Source of the DNA: Bacillota bacterium
GTDB lineage: Bacteria; Bacillota; UBA4882; UBA8346
NCBI GenBank assembly: GCA_023429995.1
Contig: JAEZCE010000061.1
Location: 1-64,000 of the forward strand
Direction: 5' to 3'
DNA length: 64,000 nucleotides
Below are positions 6,553 through 12,923 of the stretch, piece after piece. A program made the position numbers and the translations under genes. The stretch's first letter is position 1. The number at the start of each line of letters is the position of its first letter. Below the pieces are notes generated by a model. It did not search any database. It saw nothing but the letters and a program-made list of their open reading frames with translations, and had not been told where the DNA came from.

Positions 6553-6729
6553 TCAAATATTCCCCTCCCAATACTTCCTATACTCATCCAACCTATACGG
6601 CCTAATCGGATAACTCTTATTAAACTGTGGAAAATTAAACCTCATGCAAAATGGATCGGATGCCGGCTCGATGATATAGGGCTCGGTATTTAAAAGTTCA
6701 CGCAGACGAGCGTGATAATTGAAGTACAT
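6553..6729 (-). CDS. Small hypothetical phage protein
   Basis: 58 residues, rich in Tyr, Arg and Pro, starting at ATG 6729 behind CGGAGGT. It ends 13 nt before the next gene. The good ribosome site and protein-like composition support translation. No family recognised. Confidence 0.55.
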   Translation of the reverse strand: MYFNYHARLRELLNTEPYIIEPASDPFCMRFNFPQFNKSYPIRPYRLDEYRKYWEGNI

Positions 6730-6751
6730 GGTTAGACCTCCGATTCAGGAT

Positions 6752-6934
6752 TTATTTTACCAACTCTCCGTTAACAAAAAAATCACCGTCCCCGATAAAC
6801 TCATCTACGGTGATTACTCCATCAGCTAAGCTTCTCATGTCAACGCCGATCATTTCTTTAATATCAAATTCCGACGGATAATTTTTGGGATTTAAATCAT
6901 ATTCAAATTCAATAGTTACTTTTACCTTTGGCAT
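6752..6934 (-). CDS. Small acidic phage protein
   Basis: 60 residues, acidic, with an N-terminal beta strand (KVKVTIEFEYDL) and several Asp/Gly turns. Its ATG is 1 nt after the stop of the upstream RHH gene, with GGGAGGG as ribosome site inside that gene. Co-transcribed with it. Confidence 0.55.
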   Translation of the reverse strand: MPKVKVTIEFEYDLNPKNYPSEFDIKEMIGVDMRSLADGVITVDEFIGDGDFFVNGELVK

Positions 6935-6935
6935 T

Positions 6936-7091
6936 TTATTTTTCCCTCCCGTATTTATCCAACAAATCTTTCATTGCTTCATCCAAATATTGAGCCACCG
7001 GCACTCTGGTGTCATCAGATAATTTTTGTATAGCTGCCCATAAATCCGGGTCAACCGCGCTCGAAATCCTTTTTCGTTTTAATGCTGCCAA
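6936..7091 (-). CDS. Ribbon-helix-helix DNA-binding protein
   Basis: 51 residues from TTG 7091, behind GAGAGGTGAT. A basic N-terminal strand (KRKRISSAV) is followed by two helices (DPDLWAAIQKLSDD and VAQYLDEAMKDLL), the Arc/CopG layout. It is the first gene of the minus-strand unit and lies right next to divergent promoters, so it may control them. Confidence 0.65.
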   Translation of the reverse strand: MAALKRKRISSAVDPDLWAAIQKLSDDTRVPVAQYLDEAMKDLLDKYGREK

Positions 7092-7112
7092 ATTTATCAC
7101 CTCTCAATTATT

Positions 7113-7141
7113 AGTATACATTAATTTTAAAATAATGTCAA
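7113..7141 (-). promoter_or_regulatory. Consensus promoter of the RHH unit
   Basis: On the minus strand: TTGACA (7136-7141), 17 nt spacer, TATACT (7113-7118). The spacer is a near-palindrome of A/T bases, a possible regulator site. Confidence 0.7.
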
Positions 7142-7159
7142 TAACATTAAATAATATGC

Positions 7160-7187
7160 TTGCAAATTATTTAATTTGTGGTATAAT
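7160..7187 (+). promoter_or_regulatory. Divergent promoter of the 7220 gene
   Basis: TTGCAA (7160-7165), 16 nt spacer, TATAAT (7182-7187), then a 32-nt leader with GGAGG before ATG 7220. Confidence 0.65.
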
Positions 7188-7219
7188 AAGATTGTAAGAA
7201 GAAATGGAGGCGGTAGGAA

Positions 7220-7465
7220 ATGAAAAAAATTTACGAACAGGCATTAATAAAAGGGACCATTTTAGAACAAGTTGTTATGTCATTGACCAATAATGATGAT
7301 GTTAAAAATCTTGCATATAATAATGATTTTGAACATTTCCAAATAGGTTTAGAAAAGATAGTCAAAAAGGAATTGTTGAGAGTTCACACCAGAAATGATG
7401 AGTTAGTTACTAGATATAATTCAGATATAGATTTTCGAGAAAGTATTAACCAATTAATTTTTTAG
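7220..7465 (+). CDS. Hypothetical phage protein
   Basis: 81 residues, helical, charged, starting at ATG 7220 behind GGAGGCGG. It is the first gene of a plus-strand early unit and is followed by a hairpin. No family recognised. Confidence 0.6.
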   Translation: MKKIYEQALIKGTILEQVVMSLTNNDDVKNLAYNNDFEHFQIGLEKIVKKELLRVHTRNDELVTRYNSDIDFRESINQLIF

Positions 7466-7468
7466 CCT

Positions 7469-7487
7469 AACCGGAGCCGATCCGGTT
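7469..7487 (+). terminator. Hairpin after the 7220 gene
   Basis: AACCGGA (7469-7475) pairs perfectly with TCCGGTT (7481-7487). There is no T-run, so it may be a partial terminator or a processing signal. Confidence 0.4.
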
Positions 7488-7573
7488 TCCAAATCGAACT
7501 GATGGAGGCGGCAGGGATGGAAAATGTTTCAATATTAGCCTAGCCCTTTCGTGGGCAGAAAGAAGGTCTTTAA

Positions 7574-7771
7574 ATGGAATGGATTAAAGTAAGCGAGAAG
7601 TTACCAGAAATCGGAATTGATGTTTTGATTTGGGATGGAGATGCCAGAAGCATAGGTTATTTTAACGGAATATCCTTTAACGATTTTACACTTCAGGAAC
7701 ACGGAAACGCTTGCCGAAATGACAAAGTAACCCATTGGCAACCATTACCAGAACCACCGAAAGGGGAATGA
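7574..7771 (+). CDS. DUF551 family phage protein
   Basis: 65 residues with the DUF551 signature: WIKVSEKLPE at the start, VLIWDG in the middle and VTHWQPLPEPP at the end. DUF551 proteins are frequent in phage early regions; their function is not known. The next gene starts at its end behind AAGGGG. Confidence 0.8.
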   Translation: MEWIKVSEKLPEIGIDVLIWDGDARSIGYFNGISFNDFTLQEHGNACRNDKVTHWQPLPEPPKGE

Positions 7772-7773
7772 AG

Positions 7774-7932
7774 ATGATTCCATATCAATCCGAACGCCTG
7801 GAAGGAATCAATTGTAATAACCAAAAATGTTCGTATTGGAATCCGAATTATGATGGGCATTGTGATGGGACAATCAATAACAATTCAGCCGTTGAAAAAT
7901 GTGTTTATTATTATCCGGAAAAGAAAGGGTAA
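7774..7932 (+). CDS. Small cysteine-containing phage protein
   Basis: 52 residues from ATG 7774, 7 nt after AGGGG; an in-frame ATG at 7768 is too close. Four Cys (two near residue 13-18, one at 28, one at 42) could bind a metal. It lies between DUF551 and the next gene with no gaps. Function unknown. Confidence 0.55.
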   Translation: MIPYQSERLEGINCNNQKCSYWNPNYDGHCDGTINNNSAVEKCVYYYPEKKG

Positions 7933-7937
7933 TGAAG

Positions 7938-8183
7938 ATGTCATACCGAGGTATTAAGAATAGGCATAAAGCCGATAGCGAAATGTATTTAAGAGTTGCT
8001 CAGCTTCACCCCATGGAGATTCCGCAAGCTCACCAAGACCGCGCCGAATTGCTGAAATTGGTTGATGAAGCGAAATTATTAATTGGTGATATAAGAAAAT
8101 CGGTATACGGTGGCGAAGATGGTATCGATGAATATAACATTAACATTTCCGATATCGATAAGTTCCTTTCCAAACTCGATTAA
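7938..8183 (+). CDS. Hypothetical phage protein
   Basis: 81 residues, mostly helical, acidic C-terminus. ATG 7938 is 8 nt after AAAGGG; ATG 7932 overlapping the previous stop is an alternative. Last gene of the DUF551 cluster, followed by a terminator. Confidence 0.55.
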   Translation: MSYRGIKNRHKADSEMYLRVAQLHPMEIPQAHQDRAELLKLVDEAKLLIGDIRKSVYGGEDGIDEYNINISDIDKFLSKLD

Positions 8184-8210
8184 CCCGGCCTGACCGGGTT
8201 TTATTTTTAT
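8182..8210 (+). terminator. Terminator of the DUF551 cluster
   Basis: AACCCGG (8182-8188) pairs with CCGGGTT (8194-8200), followed by TTATTTTT. Confidence 0.75.
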
Positions 8211-8364
8211 CTAAAATATGGTATAATATTACAAAGGAGGTGAATTAGGTCTGTTATAAATTTTAACAGGAGGGATTTTGAGAAATATAATGTTTTAGAA
8301 TTTTTTAAAGATGTTCCAGGAAATATCCTGTTCATATATCCATAAAAATGCAAAGGGGTATATG

Positions 8365-9117
8365 ATGAAAGGTATAGTTAAAGTGGATTATAATGGCGTT
8401 TCGGTAGCGTTTGAGGGAAAAGAAAATGTTAGTCTTACGAGTTTATGGGAAGCCAGTGGGAAAAATCCGAGTCAGCAACCAAAGCAATGGATAAGATTTG
8501 AAGGTAAGAATTTTATCAATACTATCGCCGATTCCCAAAAGGTGAGTGTAGATCACCTTTTAAGAACAAAGCCCGGTAAGGGTGGAGGGACTTGGGCACA
8601 TTGGCAGATAGCCCTTGAATATGCTCGTTATTTATCTCCTGAATTAGCAATATGGACAAACCAAGTTGTGAAAGAACGCCTTGAAGAAGAACGGAGTCCC
8701 GATCTGGCTTATTCCAGAGGACGTGAAAGGGCGATACGAGGTTATAAGCTTCATGGCCGTGATGACAAATGGATTAATAATCGTCTTAAATCAATGGATG
8801 TTAATATTGAGCATCGTCAAGTTTTAAAAGATCATGGGGTTGGTGGAGTTGGTTTTTCGATGTGCGCTAACAATATTAATTGCGCCATGTTGGGAACTAC
8901 CAGAAAGAAATATCTTGAAAATAGCAATCTTCCCGCCGATGCAAACTTACGCGATCATATGGATGAATCTTTAATTGTTGGCGAAATGTTAGCCGAAATC
9001 CTTAGTGATAAGAAGATAATAAAAGAAAATATTAGCGGAAATAAATCATGTGCCAAAACATGTTACGATGTGGCAAAACAGATTTCTACAACAATAAATC
9101 ATATAAGTAATTTTTAA
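8365..9117 (+). CDS. KilA-N domain protein (phage antirepressor-like)
   Basis: 250 residues. The N-terminal half contains a KilA-N domain, recognisable from SLTSLWEASG, QWIRFEG, and GGTWAHWQIALEYARYLSP followed by WTNQVVKERL. This domain binds DNA and is common in phage antirepressors and BRO-like proteins. The C-terminal part has an unusual Gly/Cys-containing helical region. ATG 8365 is 6 nt after AAAGGGG; the frame is open upstream to 8311 without a ribosome site. A TATAAT box lies at 8222-8227. Likely regulates the phage lytic switch. Confidence 0.8.
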   Translation: MKGIVKVDYNGVSVAFEGKENVSLTSLWEASGKNPSQQPKQWIRFEGKNFINTIADSQKVSVDHLLRTKPGKGGGTWAHWQIALEYARYLSPELAIWTNQVVKERLEEERSPDLAYSRGRERAIRGYKLHGRDDKWINNRLKSMDVNIEHRQVLKDHGVGGVGFSMCANNINCAMLGTTRKKYLENSNLPADANLRDHMDESLIVGEMLAEILSDKKIIKENISGNKSCAKTCYDVAKQISTTINHISNF

Positions 9118-9139
9118 CCTCTGGCCAGAGATTAAAAGG

Positions 9140-9169
9140 ACCCGGTAGAATATGCCGGGTTTTATTTTT
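9140..9169. terminator. Terminator between convergent genes
   Basis: ACCCGG (9140-9145) pairs with CCGGGT (9155-9160), followed by TTTTATTTTTG. It serves the KilA-N gene and overlaps the stop of the minus-strand PDZ gene. A CTCTGGCCAGAG palindrome lies just before it. Confidence 0.7.
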
Positions 9170-9878
9170 GCAGGAATTCCTTTTGATGTTTTCCGGGAAC
9201 GAACTCCTTCGTAATGATAACTTCTTTCTCCTCGCCAGATGGTTTCCTAATTAACAAAGTTAAGGAGGTTCCTTCGGGAACTATAAAACACGAATCGAAT
9301 TTTTTGTAATTCATCGATGAAGACTTTTTGCCATCAACAGCAACGATAAGATCCCCGATTTCAATCCCGGCTTTTTCCGTGCTGCTATTTTTAACCACTC
9401 CAATTATAGGGTAACAGCCATTTTTCTTTTTGTGGTCGAAATTTATTCCGAATCTTACATCACCATTAAATTCAAATTTAATCGCATCCAAAAGAGGTTG
9501 TACTTGATTTCCATTCAAAGCAATTTGATTTTCAAAGGCAGTATTTGGTTTGACAACCATTCTCCCTTCGGCGGTTATTTTAACATCGTTGCCTAACTGG
9601 ACAAAATTGATAAAAATTCGCAGCTCTTGAGTAGCTCCGCCGCCGTATGCTATTGAATAAGCCATGTTTTCAACGTCTTTTCTAAACGATATTTGATAAT
9701 CGCTTTTATTTAAAATATTAAATCCATCATCCATCATATGAGATACTAAAACGTCTGTGATTTCAGTTATATTAACGTTTTTAATTTCAACATTAGGAAA
9801 TGCAGCCGCAAACGAATAATTTATTCCCGCAAAAAACAATAAAAACAAGATAGATAAAATGTTTATTGCTTTCTTCAT
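9162..9878 (-). CDS. Secreted PDZ-domain protein
   Basis: 238 residues. A signal peptide with a long hydrophobic core (about residues 6-25, ending FAAA) is followed by a beta-rich domain of about 110 residues and a C-terminal PDZ domain (about 145-230) with IGVV, AGIEIGDLIVAVDGK and the usual strand order. No protease domain is present, so it probably binds peptides or a partner outside the membrane. It is the first gene right of the KilA-N gene and may be cargo of the prophage or host DNA. Confidence 0.7.
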   Translation of the reverse strand: MKKAINILSILFLLFFAGINYSFAAAFPNVEIKNVNITEITDVLVSHMMDDGFNILNKSDYQISFRKDVENMAYSIAYGGGATQELRIFINFVQLGNDVKITAEGRMVVKPNTAFENQIALNGNQVQPLLDAIKFEFNGDVRFGINFDHKKKNGCYPIIGVVKNSSTEKAGIEIGDLIVAVDGKKSSSMNYKKFDSCFIVPEGTSLTLLIRKPSGEEKEVIITKEFVPGKHQKEFLQK

Positions 9879-10036
9879 GACCCATCCCCTCCTTTATTGG
9901 TAAATATTTCTACGAAAGAATATGAATTCCTTTATTATATTTTTTTATTTCCTTCAATTTTTATGTTTTACTTGCTTTTTTATTAAGATGGGCTTACGAT
10001 GATGATGTTAACGCAAACATATAGGCAGATGATGGA

Positions 10037-10204
10037 TTATTTCTTAGATTTGTTTTCGGATTCTTCGAGGGCTTTGTTAATGAGGTATAGAGCATGAGCG
10101 GACGGGGTTCTTAAATTTTCCTTCGCCAGTTCTTGAAATTTGATTTTTGTTTTCTTTGGCATTACAACGGTTAATGTGGTGTGAGTTGAGCGGTCATATG
10201 GCAT
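10037..10204 (-). CDS. Small RHH/Arc-like protein
   Basis: 55 residues from ATG 10204, behind AGGAG with 8 nt spacing. A short strand (TLTVVMP) is followed by two helices with Lys/Glu-rich faces, as in Arc/CopG proteins of phages and plasmids. Function inferred: small DNA-binding regulator. Confidence 0.6.
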   Translation of the reverse strand: MPYDRSTHTTLTVVMPKKTKIKFQELAKENLRTPSAHALYLINKALEESENKSKK

Positions 10205-10269
10205 GATTCTATTCTCCTAAAATAAAGGTGTGACCCGGTTCAAACCTATCTAAAACCGGGTTGAAAGGC

Positions 10270-10301
10270 ATAAAAAAAGAACCCCTCGTTTGGGGTTCTT
10301 T
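10270..10301 (-). terminator. Minus-strand terminator
   Basis: A perfect 10-bp stem, AAAGAACCCC (10276-10285) with GGGGTTCTTT (10292-10301). On the minus strand it is followed by a run of T (10272-10278). What it terminates is unclear: a transcript starting near 10480 is possible. Confidence 0.7.
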
Positions 10302-10434
10302 AGTCTCGACAAATCTAAGAAGTGAATTATTTTTCGTTTTCTCTTCACCATTTAAATCATTTCCTATAAATTTTCTGAATCTAGGTGATGCGATGAAACC
10401 ATTATAAAACCGACAATTTAATAGTTTGAAAGCA

Positions 10435-10479
10435 AAACGAGGAATATAAGACACTTGGCCGTGGACATATTCCTCGTTT
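10435..10479. repeat. 13-bp perfect inverted repeat
   Basis: AAACGAGGAATAT (10435-10447) and ATATTCCTCGTTT (10467-10479) enclose 19 nt. It could be an RNA stem, an operator or a recombination site. Confidence 0.6.
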
Positions 10480-10679
10480 CGGAACCCTTAAAATAAGGGT
10501 TGAATCATTGAATCAAGTATATCAAAGTACGATGTTTCGGTCAATGATTTTTAAATCCCATATATTGTAGTTGACAATCGTAAATACACCAGGAAAAAAA
10601 TGTAAAACGATCCACAATGAAAAAACAATGATATAATAGAACATATGTTTGGATTAATAAAATTTTAGGGGGTTGGTAT

Positions 10680-10802
10680 ATGATATCGCAAGCAGGTGAA
10701 TTACCGAAGAACATAGCCTATCTATCAATTGAAATCAAAAACAAAAAAATTATTACAACCAATAATCATAACCGCCCTGGCAAAGGAAAGGCCCCGAGTT
10801 AA
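10680..10802 (+). CDS. Possible 40-residue mini-gene
   Basis: ATG 10680 follows TTAGGGGG and a TATAAT box at 10632-10637. The peptide begins hydrophobic/neutral (LPKNIAYLSIEIKNKK) and ends basic. A terminator overlaps its last codons. It resembles in pattern the convergent peptide at 10799-10891 (LP..I..L.I.IK.K). Function unknown. Confidence 0.4.
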   Translation: MISQAGELPKNIAYLSIEIKNKKIITTNNHNRPGKGKAPS

Positions 10803-10814
10803 TCGGGGTTTTTT
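10792..10814. terminator. Terminator shared by two convergent mini-genes
   Basis: CCCCGA (10792-10797) pairs with TCGGGG (10803-10808), followed by TTTTTTG on the plus strand. Confidence 0.7.
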
Positions 10815-10891
10815 GTTTTGTGTTCTTTTCCTTTTATGTAAATTGTTAGAACTTTTATAGGATCTGGCAATTTATCATTATTTGTTAACAT
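10799..10891 (-). CDS. Possible 30-residue mini-gene, convergent
   Basis: ATG 10891 lies behind a strong TTGGAGG site (7 nt). The peptide contains KLPDPIKVLTIYIKGKE, similar in pattern to the convergent 40-residue peptide. Its stop overlaps that gene by 4 nt. It may be a genuine small phage or immunity peptide. Confidence 0.4.
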   Translation of the reverse strand: MLTNNDKLPDPIKVLTIYIKGKEHKTKNPD

Positions 10892-11199
10892 TCGGTAAAC
10901 CTCCAATTTTTGTTTTTGGGTGCACTTGACTAAACCGTTGGAGGTGTGTTATTATTAAAAAGATGAATTCAATAATGACAAGCCTTCCCGGTTTAGGGAA
11001 TAAAATCGAAGTCCTGGCAGACTTCTTTTTTGTGAAATTTTTTTAAATCGGACCGAATATATTATCTATAACTTATCCTAGCTCAACAGAACCACCACCC
11101 CAATAAATTTCGTATAGTTCTTTCCTGGTAATGTGGGCGGATAAAGTTAGGTAAGCCTCAGGTCCACCATATTGATTATCGATGGAGGGTAATAACAAA
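10892..11199. other. Intergenic stretch ahead of the SCIFF gene
   Basis: It holds the candidate small RNA described separately and, at 11073-11172 on the minus strand, a 33-codon open stretch (QYGGPEAYLTL...YWGGGSVELG) that looks protein-like but has no start or ribosome site. The rest shows no feature. Confidence 0.4.
10926..11031 (+). ncRNA. Candidate small RNA with promoter and terminator
   Basis: TTGACT (10926-10931) and TATTAT (10950-10955, 18 nt spacing) could be a promoter. About 70 nt later GAAGTC (11008-11013) pairs with GACTTC (11020-11025), followed by TTTTTT. The interval also contains a 27-codon frame from ATG 10963 without a well-spaced ribosome site. A short transcript is plausible but unproven. 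Confidence 0.3.
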
Positions 11200-11337
11200 A
11201 TGACGTTAATTAAAACGATTGTTAAGGGCAAGCTTGCTTCAACCGTGACGACCGGAGGATGCGGCTCATGCAAGAATTCCTGTCAGTCGGCGTGTAAAAC
11301 TTCTTGTACAGTCGGAAATCAAGTTTGTGAGAAATAA
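11200..11337 (+). CDS. scfA: SCIFF peptide precursor (six cysteines in forty-five residues)
   Basis: 45 residues with exactly six cysteines at positions 21, 24, 28, 32, 36 and 43, in the invariant CQSACKTSCTVGNQ context of the SCIFF family. The preceding residues form the leader and TTGG joins it to the core. SCIFF precursors are ribosomally made peptides modified by a dedicated radical-SAM enzyme that forms thioether cross-links; the biological role is not established. ATG 11200 follows GGAGGGTAATAACAAA. The maturase is encoded just downstream. Confidence 0.95.
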   Translation: MTLIKTIVKGKLASTVTTGGCGSCKNSCQSACKTSCTVGNQVCEK

Positions 11338-11459
11338 TATTTAACAGCATGCTGCTTTTCGAATCCATTTTTTGAGAGCAGATGGTTTTCTATACTTACA
11401 TAGTTATTATTTTGGGAAATTCTGAACACTATCATTGGAAAAATTATTGGAATTTTAAA

Positions 11460-11490
11460 AACAGCCATGGATTTTGCATGGCTGTTCTTT
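11460..11490 (+). terminator. Terminator between scfA and the maturase gene
   Basis: AACAGCCATG (11460-11469) pairs perfectly with CATGGCTGTT (11477-11486), followed by CTTT. It probably makes scfA transcript more abundant than that of the maturase. Confidence 0.65.
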
Positions 11491-11538
11491 ATGTAACGAT
11501 GCGCGGATTCGGATATTTTGTGATGGGAGTTGTTTGTA

Positions 11539-12852
11539 TTGACAAATTGGCATTCTTTTAAAGCTTTAGGCAGATTTTTTTTGTTTGACGTCCCCAGTAA
11601 TTCATTATTTCAAATTGAAGAAGTTGTTTATCGATATTTAAACGGGCAGGCGGTTCCCGAGTCCATCAAAGAACAGGTTGAGTCTGAATTGGCGGAGTTG
11701 CGGGGAATGGGGCTTTTACAAGAACAGAAAGAAGATATTCCCCATTTTGAAAAAAAACCGTCTTTAAAAGCGCTGTGTTTACATGCATCCCATGACTGTA
11801 ATTTACGATGTAAATATTGTTTTGCCGGCACGGGGCCTTTTGGCGGGGACCGCGAGCACATGAGCTTTGAAGTTGGCCGAAAAGCGCTGGACTTGTTATT
11901 GCGGGAGTCAGGCTCCCGGCGTCACCTTGAAGTGGATTTTTTCGGAGGAGAACCGCTGCTTAACTTGGCTGTGGTCAAGCAAATTGTGGCTTATGGAAAG
12001 GAAGCGGCCCAGAAGTATGATAAAATCATCAATTTTACACTGACGACCAACGGCGTTAATTTGAATCAAGAAGCGCGGCAATTTTTGAATGAAGAAGGAT
12101 TACAATTGGTCTTGTCGCTCGACGGTCGCCCGGAAGTTAATGACGCGATGCGCGGGAACGGCACCTACCGGCGAATAGTTCCCAATATCTTGGAAACAGT
12201 AAGAACACGGGGAAATAAAAATTATTATTTGCGGGGCACCTTTACCGCCAATAATCTGGATTTTGCCGAAGATGTCAAACATTTATACGATCTGGGCATT
12301 CGTGAATTATCATTGGAACCGGTTGTAGAAAAAGACGGAGAATACCGTCTGACTGAAAAGCAAATGGAACGGATTGAAGAGGAATATGATAGACTGGCTC
12401 AGTTTTATTTAGAAAAAAAACAAACCGGTCAGGGTTTTACCTTTTTCCATTTTGAAATAAGCCTGGACCATGGCCCATGTCTACCGAAACGGCTCACCGG
12501 ATGTGGGGCGGGATTTGATTATTTTGCGGTTACCCCCAAAGGAGAGCTATATCCTTGCCACCAGTTTGTCGGCCGTACTGGGTTTAAAATGGGCGATGTC
12601 GATGAAGGGGTAACCAATCTATCCTTGCGGCAAGAGTTTGGGGCTGCGACTTTATATAAAAAAGAAGGGTGCGCCAACTGTTGGGCCCGTTTTTATTGTA
12701 GTGGCGGATGTCATGCCAATGCCCACTTAATGAAGGGCTCGATTTATAAACCCGATCCCATCGGTTGCCGTATGCAGCGAAAACGGTTGGAATGTGCGTT
12801 GGCCCTGAAGGGGATTGAAATCGAAGCAAAGCAGGCGGCTGCGGAAGGATAA
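11539..12852 (+). CDS. scfB: SCIFF maturase, radical SAM/SPASM thioether-forming enzyme
   Basis: 437 residues from TTG 11539, chosen because GGGAG stands 9 nt upstream; TTG 11530 touches the ribosome site. The first 80 residues form the peptide-recognition region. CNLRCKYC (about residues 87-94) holds the radical-SAM [4Fe-4S] cluster. The C-terminal SPASM part has GCGAGFDYFAVTPKG, YPCHQF, CANCWARFYCSGGCHAN and a last Cys near CRMQRKR, enough for two auxiliary clusters. It installs Cys-to-alpha-carbon thioethers on the SCIFF peptide next door. Confidence 0.93.
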   Translation: MTNWHSFKALGRFFLFDVPSNSLFQIEEVVYRYLNGQAVPESIKEQVESELAELRGMGLLQEQKEDIPHFEKKPSLKALCLHASHDCNLRCKYCFAGTGPFGGDREHMSFEVGRKALDLLLRESGSRRHLEVDFFGGEPLLNLAVVKQIVAYGKEAAQKYDKIINFTLTTNGVNLNQEARQFLNEEGLQLVLSLDGRPEVNDAMRGNGTYRRIVPNILETVRTRGNKNYYLRGTFTANNLDFAEDVKHLYDLGIRELSLEPVVEKDGEYRLTEKQMERIEEEYDRLAQFYLEKKQTGQGFTFFHFEISLDHGPCLPKRLTGCGAGFDYFAVTPKGELYPCHQFVGRTGFKMGDVDEGVTNLSLRQEFGAATLYKKEGCANCWARFYCSGGCHANAHLMKGSIYKPDPIGCRMQRKRLECALALKGIEIEAKQAAAEG

Positions 12853-12923
12853 TCTTTTCCACCGTATAGGGACAGCTAGGCGATGCAGGAAGGATTCAAG
12901 GCTTTTTAAAGGATGGATCAAAT

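Larger units (their letters stand above)
10205..10679. other. Hairpin-rich intergenic stretch
   Basis: No convincing gene. It contains ACCCGGTT/AACCGGGT (10233-10261), the terminator at 10276-10301, a 13-bp inverted repeat (10435-10479), AACCCTT/AAGGGTT (10483-10501) and a TATAAT box (10632-10637) ahead of the next small gene. A minus-strand open frame at 10209-10454 runs through the terminator and is not credible in full. Confidence 0.5.

Noticed and set aside
8230..8310. Two ribosome-site-like sequences (AAAGGAGGTGA, CAGGAGGG) upstream of the KilA-N gene
   Set aside because: The frames that follow stop after two to six codons; possibly remnants of a lost gene, but nothing can be supported.
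10209..10454. 81-codon minus-strand frame
   Set aside because: It reads through a perfect intrinsic terminator and two inverted repeats and lacks a ribosome site.
1..10900. Prophage integrase and attachment sites
   Set aside because: No integrase-like frame and no convincing direct repeat at candidate ends were seen; the left end lies outside the window.
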